40,540 bases of DNA, taken from positions 1 through 40,540 of the forward strand of contig NZ_JARJLM010000437.1 in the NCBI RefSeq assembly GCF_029335485.1, written 5' to 3'. Of the stretch, positions 34,684 through 40,540 are shown piece after piece. The stretch comes from Cupriavidus basilensis. Its GTDB lineage: Bacteria > Pseudomonadota > Gammaproteobacteria > Burkholderiales > Burkholderiaceae. Numbering within the stretch: the stretch's first letter is position 1; each line of letters opens with the position of its first letter. The notes under the pieces are model-generated. The model was not told the origin of the DNA. It made no database searches and was given only the letters and a program-made list of their open reading frames with translations. The position numbers were made by a program, and so were the translations under genes.

Positions 34684-35577
34684 ATGCGTCTCGATGACGA
34701 AGCCGAAAGCCAGAATGTAGAAGATCGCCGGGGAGACGGTTCCGGCGGTTTCGGGGGCTTTGGCGCGGGACCCAAGACGCTCGGCATCGGCACCATCCTG
34801 GTGGCGCTGGCGGCGTCGTATTTCTTCGGCATCGATCCCTCGGTGATCATGCAGGGCGCTTCGGTGCTGCAGGGTTCGCAGCAACACGCGCCGCAGCAGC
34901 AGCATGTGCCGAGCCATCCGCCGGCCAACGACCAGATGACGGTATTCGTGCGCAAGGTGCTGGGCAATACCGAGCGTACCTGGTCGCACATCTTCGAGAC
35001 CGATCTCAACCGCCAGTACGCGCCGCCCAGGCTGGTGCTCTTCACCGGCTCCACGCCCACCGCCTGTGGCACCGGCGAGTCGGCCATGGGGCCCTTCTAC
35101 TGCCCGGGCGACCAGAAGGTCTATATCGACCTGGCCTTCTACGACGAACTGCGCAAGCGCTTCGGCGCCGGCGGCGACTTTGCCCAGGCCTATGTGATTG
35201 CCCACGAAGTCGGCCATCACGTGCAGAACCTGCTCGGCGTCTCGGGCAAGGTCGACGCCGCGCGCCGCCGCATGGGCGAGGCCCAGGCCAACCAGCTCTC
35301 GGTGCGCGTGGAACTGCAAGCCGATTGCCTGGCCGGCGTGTGGGCCGCCACCGCCGAGCGCGCCAACCAGCAACTGCTGGAGCCCGGCGATATCGAGCAA
35401 GGCCTCAAGGCCGCCGCCGCCATCGGTGACGACCGCCTGCAGAAGCAGGCCCAGGGCTATGTGGTGCCGGAAGCCTTTACCCACGGCACCAGCGAGCAGC
35501 GCGTGCGCTGGCTGCGCCAGGGCCTGACCAGCGGCGATATCCGCAAGTGCGACACCTTCGCGGCCCGGCAGCTGTGA
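34684..35577 (+). CDS. ypfJ: Neutral zinc metallopeptidase, YpfJ family
   Basis: 297 residues; GGAG precedes ATG 34684. A Gly-rich cytoplasmic N-terminus (GGFGGFGAGPKTLG) and one membrane helix at about 33-52 anchor it. The extracytoplasmic domain has QYAPPRLVLFTG, MGPFYCPGDQKVYIDL and the zinc motif AHEVGHHVQNLLG, with a further Glu/Asp in LQADCLAGVWA. Zinc peptidase activity is inferred from the HExxH motif; the role of YpfJ proteins is not known. Confidence 0.93.
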   Translation: MRLDDEAESQNVEDRRGDGSGGFGGFGAGPKTLGIGTILVALAASYFFGIDPSVIMQGASVLQGSQQHAPQQQHVPSHPPANDQMTVFVRKVLGNTERTWSHIFETDLNRQYAPPRLVLFTGSTPTACGTGESAMGPFYCPGDQKVYIDLAFYDELRKRFGAGGDFAQAYVIAHEVGHHVQNLLGVSGKVDAARRRMGEAQANQLSVRVELQADCLAGVWAATAERANQQLLEPGDIEQGLKAAAAIGDDRLQKQAQGYVVPEAFTHGTSEQRVRWLRQGLTSGDIRKCDTFAARQL

Positions 35578-35629
35578 GCGCCTGAGGCCACAGGCCTCGC
35601 TTCCGCCTTTGCGCGCTCCCCATGCGTCC

Positions 35630-35651
35630 CGGGCGGCCCGACGGCCGCCCG
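35630..35651. repeat. GC-rich hairpin between ypfJ and tetR
   Basis: CGGGCGGCC (35630-35638) pairs with GGCCGCCCG (35643-35651) around loop CGAC. There is no T-run; possibly part of a factor-dependent transcription end after the metallopeptidase gene. Confidence 0.4.
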
Positions 35652-35703
35652 CGGCCTGCCACCCCTCGTCGGGATGGTATGCGCGCGTGCACGAATCATC
35701 ACG

Positions 35704-35738
35704 TAAACATTGTTCACAAAATGATCGGTGTTTATAAT
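35704..35738 (+). promoter_or_regulatory. tetR promoter with TAAACA/TGTTTA inverted repeat
   Basis: TTGTTC (35710-35715), 17 bp, TATAAT (35733-35738) is a near-consensus sigma-70 promoter. TAAACA (35704-35709) and TGTTTA (35729-35734) bracket it and overlap the -10, a layout that suits autorepression. The start point would be at 35744-35746, at the ATG itself. Confidence 0.7.
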
Positions 35739-35745
35739 CGCGCAC

Positions 35746-36474
35746 ATGCCCGCCACCCGAATCCTGCAGCCCGCGCTGCCAGTCGCACCCGCCATCGCCA
35801 GCGCCGCCGCGCACGCGGGTGCGGCCCGGCGCGCCGTGGGGCGTGCCGGCGGGGCCGCGTTGCGCCGCGAGAGCGTGCGCCAGGCCTTCTTCGACGCAGC
35901 CCGCGCGCTGTTTGCCGAAGCCGGTTTCAGCGGTGTCACGCTACGGCGCGTCGGCGAGCTGTGCGGATATAGCGCGGCCGCCATCTACCGGCATTTCGAG
36001 GACAAGACCGCACTGCTGTTCGAGCTGTGCGCGCAGGACTGGGTACGGCTGGCGGCAGCGCTGGCCGAGGCCCGGGATAGCGCCGGCGCGCCGGCGCAGG
36101 CGCTGCCCGCCGTGCTCGATGCCTATGTGGCCTGGGCCCTGGCGAACCGTCACAGCTACCACCTGATGATGATGATGGGCCTGCCGGCCGATGCCGAACG
36201 CGCGATCGACCAGCGCTGGCGCGAGCGCTTCCCGCAAGACCCGGTGGGCGCCGTGCTGCAGGCCTGCGTGGCCGACTGGCAGGCCGCCGCGCTGATCGAC
36301 GCCAGCCACGAGCCTGGCGACGTCACCGATGCGCTGTGGACCGCCGTGCACGGGCTGGCCGCGCTCGACATCACGTTCGAGCACCTGCCGCGCGAGCAAT
36401 GGCAGCCCTTGGCGCATCGCCAGCGGGTGCTGCTGGCGGCGCTGCTGCGCGGCTTCGCGCCGCCGGCGCGTTAG
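35746..36474 (+). CDS. TetR/AcrR-family regulator (WHG-type C-terminal domain)
   Basis: 242 residues from ATG 35746. An Ala/Arg-rich stretch of about 40 residues precedes the TetR DNA-binding helices (about 45-92): AARALFAEAGFSGVTLRRVG and GYSAAAIYRHFEDKTAL. The C-terminal part ends with TDALWTAVHGLAALDI, the WHG-type signature. No ribosome site is visible, and the promoter puts transcription start at the ATG, so the mRNA is probably leaderless; alternatively translation starts further in. It lies just upstream of the RND pump and is its likely repressor. Confidence 0.88.
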   Translation: MPATRILQPALPVAPAIASAAAHAGAARRAVGRAGGAALRRESVRQAFFDAARALFAEAGFSGVTLRRVGELCGYSAAAIYRHFEDKTALLFELCAQDWVRLAAALAEARDSAGAPAQALPAVLDAYVAWALANRHSYHLMMMMGLPADAERAIDQRWRERFPQDPVGAVLQACVADWQAAALIDASHEPGDVTDALWTAVHGLAALDITFEHLPREQWQPLAHRQRVLLAALLRGFAPPAR

Positions 36475-36625
36475 GGTCGCCGGACCCCACAGCCCCCTTT
36501 CCCCCTCCTGTTGCTTCTGCTGTTCCGCCTGACGGCGCTTTCTGTCCAGCTAGCGCGCCGTCCCACGTTCCATTGCACCGGAGCCGCGGCCCGCTGCCGC
36601 GCCGGCGCCAGAAAACCAACTTGCC

Positions 36626-39600
36626 ATGGCGTCCTTCTTCCTTCGCCGTCCCGCCTTTGCGTGGGTGATTGCCATCCTCACCATGGTGGCGGGCCTGATC
36701 GCGCTCACCCGCATTCCCATCGCCCAGTATCCGGCGGTGGCACCACCCACCGTGATCGTCTACACGGACTATCCCGGCGCCTCCGCACGCACCGTGGAGG
36801 ATGCCGTCACCGCGGTGCTGGAGCAGCAGATGCACGGCATCCCCGGCCTGCTCTACCTCGATGCCAGCAGCGAGGGCGGCAGCGCCACCATCACGCTGGG
36901 CTTCCGCCAGGGCACGGATGCGCAGCTGGCCCAGGTCAACGTGCGCAACCGCGTCATGCAAGCCGAGCCGTTGCTGCCGGAGACGGTGCGCCGCGGCGGC
37001 ATCTACGTCGACCAGGCCAGCAGCAGCCCCTTCATGTACGTCTCGCTGGTCTCGGACACCGGCCAGATGGATGAAACCGCGCTGGGCGATTTCGCCGCCG
37101 GCTCGGTGCTGCCGATGCTGCGGCGGCTGCCGGGCATCGGCAAGGCCGAGCCCTACGGCTCCGAATACGCGCTGCGCATCTGGTTCGACCCCGACAAGCT
37201 CCATGCCCACGGCTTGACGCCCGAGGATGTCGAGCAGGCCATCAAGGCGCGCAACGGCGACGTCACGCCGGGCCAGCTCGGCGGCGCGCCCGCGGTGCCG
37301 GGCCAGCCCTTCCAGGCGCTGGTGCGCCCGCCGCGGCCGCTGTCCGACCCCGACGCCTTTGGGCGCATCGTGGTACGCGCGGGCAAGGACGCCTCGGTGG
37401 TCTTGCTGCGCGACGTGGCGCGGGTGGAACTGGGCGCCAGCGATTACCGCTATGCCTCGCGGCTGGGCGGGCGCGAGGCCGCTTCGATCGGCCTCAAGCT
37501 GGCCGACGGCGCCAATGTGCTGGCCACCTCGCGCACGGTCCGCGCCGCGCTCGACGAGGCCGCGCGCAGCTTCCCCGCCGGCGTGCGCTACGAGATCTCC
37601 ACCGACAACGCGCAGTTCGTGCAGCGCTCGATCTGGCGCGTGCTGACCACGCTGGCCGAAGCCACGGTGCTGGTGTTCCTGATCCTGTACCTGTTCCTGG
37701 GCAACCTGCGGGCCACGCTGATCCCGGTGATCGTGGTGCCGGTCTCGCTGCTCGGCACGGTGGCCTGCCTGTACGCGCTGGGGCTGTCGCTCAATGTGAT
37801 CACGCTGTTCGGCGTGGTGCTGGCGATCGGCATCCTGGTCGACGATGCCATCGTTGTCGTGGAAAACGTGGAGCGGATCATGCGCGAGGACGGCGTGGGC
37901 GCGCTGGAGGCGGCGCAGCGTTCGATGCGCGAAGTCTCGGGTGCCCTGCTGGCGGTGACGCTGGTGCTGTGCGCGGTGTTCGTGCCGATGGCCTTCATGG
38001 GCAGCGCGGTGGGCGTGATCTACCGGCACTTTGCCGTGACGCTGGCGATCTCGATTGCCTTCTCGCTGTTCTTCGCGCTGTCGCTGGCACCGGCCATGTG
38101 CGCCAGCCTGCTGCGTCATATGCCGCCGCCCGAACGCGGCCCGCTGGCCTGGTTCGAGCGGCGCTTCACTGCCTTTACCGGGCGCTACGCCGGCTGGGTG
38201 CAGGCGATGCAGCGCCGTCGCCTGCGCTGGCTCGGCATCTACCTGGCGCTGGCCGTCGCCGGCGGCGTGATGCTGTGGCAGATCCCGGCCGGCTTCCTGC
38301 CGGAGGAAGACACCGGCGAGCTGGTGATCGACGTGGAGCTGCCGGCCGGCGCCACCCAGGCGGAAACGCGCGCGATGGTGGCGGACCTGGAGCAATGGCT
38401 GCAGGCGGGCGGCTACCCGCTGCGCTCGGTGTTCGCCGTGCTGGGCTGGAGCAACTCGGGCAGCGGCGAGCAACGCGCCAGCCTGTACCTCACGCTCAAG
38501 GACTGGGAAGAACGTGGGCGCAAGGACCGCGCCGATGCCGTGCTGGCCAGGCTGTCGGCCGGGCTGGAGGACTGGCCTGGCCGCGGCCGGGCACAGCTGT
38601 ACGCCTATAACGGTACCGCGCTGCCGGAACTCGGCAGCACCAGCGGGCTCGACATGCGGCTGGTGGCCCAACCGGGCACCGGACGCGATGCCCTGTTTGC
38701 CGCGCGCGACCGCCTGCTGGAGGCCGCCGCGCATGAACCTTCGCTGGGCGAGGTGCGCGCCACCACCGCGCAGCCGGCACCGGCGCTCGACCTGCGCATC
38801 GACTATGAGCGCGCCCGCAGCTTTGGCGTGGCGCCCGAAGCCATCCACCATGCACTGTCGACCACGCTGGGATCGCGCTATGTCGACGAAGTGGCGCGTG
38901 AAGGCCGTATCCGCCGCGTGATCCTGCAAGCCGATGCGCCTTACCGGATGGCGCCCGCACAGCTGGCGCGCGTGCATGTGCGCAACGAGCAGGGCGGCAT
39001 GGTCTCGCTGGGCGCTTTCGCAGAGCTGGTCTGGGGCCGGGGCGAGGCCACGCTGGAGCGCTTCAACGGCCTCAGTTCGGTTCGCATCAACGCCGATGTG
39101 GCGCCGGGCCACAGCACCGGCACCGCGATGGCGCGGCTCTCTGCCATGGTGGGCGAACTGGGCACTGCCTATGACACGCGCTGGACCGGGCGCGCCTTCG
39201 AACAGCTGCAAAGCGGCACGCAGGCGCCGTGGCTGTTCGCGCTGTCGATGCTGTTCATCTTCCTGTGCCTGGTGGCGCTCTACGAGAACTGGACCTTGCC
39301 GCTGGCCGTGTTGCTGGTGGTGCCGGCGGGCCTGCTCGGGGCGCTGGCGGCCATCTGGCTGCGCGGCATGCCCAACGACGTCTACTTCAAGGTGGGCGTG
39401 GTGGTGATCATGGGACTGGCGGCCAAGAACGCGATCCTGGTGGTCGAGTACGCGGAGCAACTGCGCCGCGGCGGCATGGACCTGGCCGAAGCCGCCGGCC
39501 AGGCCGCGCGCCAGCGCCTGCGCCCGGTGGTCATGACCTCGCTGGCCTTCATCCTTGGCGTGGTGCCGCTGGCGATCAGCACCGGCCCCGGCGCGGCGGC

Positions 39601-39724
39601 GCAGCGCGCGGTCGGCACCGGCGTGCTGGGCGGCATGCTCGGCGCCACCGTGATCGGCGCATTGGCCATCCCCTTGCTCTATGCCTTGATCGGGCGCAGG
39701 CGTAGCCGGCGCGAGCGGGCATGA
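36626..39724 (+). CDS. RND-family multidrug efflux transporter (HAE-1, AcrB-like)
   Basis: 1032 residues, the usual RND size. It starts ASFFLRRPAFAWVIAILTMV (helix 1), with a large periplasmic loop, then helices 2-6. Proton-relay acidic residues lie in helix 4, GILVDDAIVVVENVERIM. A second periplasmic loop follows, then helices 8-12 with VVVIMGLAAKNAILVVEYAE. Such pumps export drugs, dyes or solvents using the proton gradient as trimers in the inner membrane. No adaptor (MFP) or outer-membrane channel gene is adjacent, so partners must come from elsewhere. It is 151 nt downstream of tetR; no strong ribosome site is seen. Confidence 0.95.
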   Translation: MASFFLRRPAFAWVIAILTMVAGLIALTRIPIAQYPAVAPPTVIVYTDYPGASARTVEDAVTAVLEQQMHGIPGLLYLDASSEGGSATITLGFRQGTDAQLAQVNVRNRVMQAEPLLPETVRRGGIYVDQASSSPFMYVSLVSDTGQMDETALGDFAAGSVLPMLRRLPGIGKAEPYGSEYALRIWFDPDKLHAHGLTPEDVEQAIKARNGDVTPGQLGGAPAVPGQPFQALVRPPRPLSDPDAFGRIVVRAGKDASVVLLRDVARVELGASDYRYASRLGGREAASIGLKLADGANVLATSRTVRAALDEAARSFPAGVRYEISTDNAQFVQRSIWRVLTTLAEATVLVFLILYLFLGNLRATLIPVIVVPVSLLGTVACLYALGLSLNVITLFGVVLAIGILVDDAIVVVENVERIMREDGVGALEAAQRSMREVSGALLAVTLVLCAVFVPMAFMGSAVGVIYRHFAVTLAISIAFSLFFALSLAPAMCASLLRHMPPPERGPLAWFERRFTAFTGRYAGWVQAMQRRRLRWLGIYLALAVAGGVMLWQIPAGFLPEEDTGELVIDVELPAGATQAETRAMVADLEQWLQAGGYPLRSVFAVLGWSNSGSGEQRASLYLTLKDWEERGRKDRADAVLARLSAGLEDWPGRGRAQLYAYNGTALPELGSTSGLDMRLVAQPGTGRDALFAARDRLLEAAAHEPSLGEVRATTAQPAPALDLRIDYERARSFGVAPEAIHHALSTTLGSRYVDEVAREGRIRRVILQADAPYRMAPAQLARVHVRNEQGGMVSLGAFAELVWGRGEATLERFNGLSSVRINADVAPGHSTGTAMARLSAMVGELGTAYDTRWTGRAFEQLQSGTQAPWLFALSMLFIFLCLVALYENWTLPLAVLLVVPAGLLGALAAIWLRGMPNDVYFKVGVVVIMGLAAKNAILVVEYAEQLRRGGMDLAEAAGQAARQRLRPVVMTSLAFILGVVPLAISTGPGAAAQRAVGTGVLGGMLGATVIGALAIPLLYALIGRRRSRRERA

Positions 39725-39798
39725 CGACCGGTGCACGGACAGGGCGTGGCGTAACGGGACTGCCGGGGGAAAAACGGAAAGGCGGGGGAGAAGCGGGG

Positions 39799-39819
39799 AA
39801 AAATCACCCGCCCGGCGGG
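39799..39819 (-). terminator. Weak terminator candidate for the repeat-protein gene
   Basis: On the minus strand a CCCGC/GCGGG stem (39815-39819 with 39807-39811) is followed, after 3 nt, by five T. The stem is only 5 bp. The gap 39725-39924 is otherwise purine-rich and shows no gene. Confidence 0.35.
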
Positions 39820-39924
39820 AGAGAGAAGGAGGAGGAGGTCAGCCGGGCAGGTGGGAGATAAAGCGGTAGAAACAGTGATACGCGGCGAACACCCGAGTGG
39901 CCGCCGGGTAACATCAGGTCTGGA

Positions 39925-40275
39925 TCAGACCCTGTAGCCGTACAGCGAACCGTCGCCCGAGCGCGAGTTGTCCAGCGAGCTGGCAGCGATTTCGCCACGG
40001 AAAGCGCGCGCGCCGTCGGTGAACGTATCGAACTTGCCTTGCTTGGCGCCATCGGTGAACGTATCGAACTTGCCTTGCTTGGCGCCGTCGGTGAACGTGT
40101 CGAACTTGCCTTGCTTGGCACCATCGGTGTACGGGTCGAACTTGCCGGCGCGCAGCGCGTCGGCATAGACGTCGAACTTGCCGACCTTGCTGTTGGCGGG
40201 GGCGGCCAGGGCTGCGGCCGATGAGGCGACGATCAGCATAGCTACCGCGCTGCCAATGATGCGTTTGGCGTTCAT
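39925..40275 (-). CDS. Secreted protein with five 12-residue repeats, function unknown
   Basis: 116 residues from ATG 40275, with AAGGAG 7 nt upstream. A signal peptide (MNAKRIIGSAVAMLIVASSA and on) is probably cut after ALA at about residue 24-25. Residues 32-91 are five head-to-tail 12-mers of the type GKFDxxTDGAKQ; units 3 and 4 are identical. A 25-residue tail ends LYGYRV. The regular Phe-Asp and Asp-Gly pairs and one or two Lys per unit suggest a repetitive fold or ligand-binding solenoid. There is no Cys. I recognise no named family. Convergent with the RND gene. Confidence 0.8.
   Translation of the reverse strand: MNAKRIIGSAVAMLIVASSAAALAAPANSKVGKFDVYADALRAGKFDPYTDGAKQGKFDTFTDGAKQGKFDTFTDGAKQGKFDTFTDGARAFRGEIAASSLDNSRSGDGSLYGYRV
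40003..40182 (-). repeat. 36-bp tandem repeats inside the secreted-protein gene
   Basis: Five 36-bp units. The three at 40003-40110 (units 3-5) are nearly identical at DNA level, differing mostly in third positions; the two upstream units (40111-40182) have diverged. The array is in frame and suggests recent unit duplication. Confidence 0.85.
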
Positions 40276-40540
40276 TTGGGACTCCTTCAACTGATTATTC
40301 GTCTTTTTTCTTTTGAACTGCGGTACAAGCTGCCCCGGCAAATCTATGTTGCGCTGCAGGCACGGACTGAAGATTAGTGCCTGGGCTTGCAAGGAGAAAT
40401 ACCACTGCGACGAATGGTGCGTTGCGAGTCGTGAAACGCTGGAAGTGAGGACGAATGGCGGGGATCGGGGGGCGACAGGCGGGATCCGTGTGGCCGAGGC
40501 CTTGCCTGAAATGCCGCCAGCCCAGCCTGGAGGCCACCTG
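40276..40540. other. Upstream region of the repeat-protein gene, no gene seen
   Basis: Holds the ribosome site and an A-rich leader on the minus strand (complement of 40301-40315). An open minus-strand frame (40295-40537) lacks coding character. I could not place a convincing promoter. The right edge of the window cuts the region. Confidence 0.5.

Noticed and set aside
35583-35700. Possible small gene between ypfJ and tetR
   Set aside because: Only a GC-rich hairpin and short frames without ribosome sites are present.
36371-39736. 1121-codon minus-strand open frame opposite the RND gene
   Set aside because: Long because GC-rich codons give few antisense stops; the product is His/Gln/Arg-rich low complexity with no domain, while the plus strand has a complete AcrB-type protein.
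40003-40182. Regular repeats considered as a CRISPR array
   Set aside because: The units are contiguous, 36 bp, in frame and without spacers; they encode protein repeats.
40295-40537. 80-codon minus-strand frame just upstream of the repeat-protein gene
   Set aside because: No ribosome site and no family features; its end lies in the A-rich leader of the real gene.

Overview
The window is high-GC, gene-dense chromosomal DNA. Its gene families point to a betaproteobacterium of the Burkholderiaceae, most like Cupriavidus or Ralstonia. The main reasons are the gcl-hyi-glxR-glycerate kinase-pyruvate kinase order, the rsmI/yraN/diaA/dolP block, the many LysR regulators and the crotonase/acyl-CoA ligase cluster. 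The genus is inference; no 16S rRNA or tRNA gene is present. I saw no insertion sequence, prophage, integrase or CRISPR array.

Layout: 1-4000 is a cell-envelope and housekeeping block, with dolP (cut by the left edge), diaA and yraN on the minus strand, rsmI divergent, then rlpA. 4197-6009 holds a metallo-beta-lactamase-fold hydrolase, a DEDDh exonuclease and a 75-residue membrane protein with a possible structured leader and a clear terminator. 6054-10936 carries an ArsC-type reductase, a LysR/acetyltransferase divergent pair, an unknown membrane protein and a minus-strand operon (AhpD-like, GNAT, azoreductase) behind a perfect inverted-repeat promoter. 10937-11360 is an AT-rich, structured, apparently gene-free block.

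11361-16711 is a divergent module. Two metal-dependent amidohydrolases face a DctA-type dicarboxylate carrier and a GntR/FCD regulator, with a promoter/operator between them; it looks like uptake and hydrolysis of an N-substituted (acyl or carbamoyl) dicarboxylate. Just after gntR lie an FNR-type box, a -10 at the right distance and three tandem hairpins ending in a terminator, the best candidate here for an undescribed element: an oxygen-responsive small RNA. 17109-21413 is an acyl-CoA catabolic operon (SDR, PaaG-like crotonase, acyl-CoA ligase, second crotonase). 21438-27597 has a DUF2784-like protein, two LysR regulators, an MHS-type transporter with an M20 amidohydrolase, and an unknown membrane protein.

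27950-34582 is the glyoxylate-to-pyruvate route: glyoxylate carboligase, hydroxypyruvate isomerase, tartronate semialdehyde reductase, glycerate 2-kinase and pyruvate kinase (glyoxylate > tartronate semialdehyde <> hydroxypyruvate; > glycerate > 2-phosphoglycerate > pyruvate, with enolase supplied elsewhere). 34684-39724 holds a zinc metallopeptidase, a probably leaderless TetR gene and an RND pump without adjacent partner genes. The window closes with a secreted protein built of 12-residue repeats.

All calls come from reading the sequence and from family knowledge; no database search was run.
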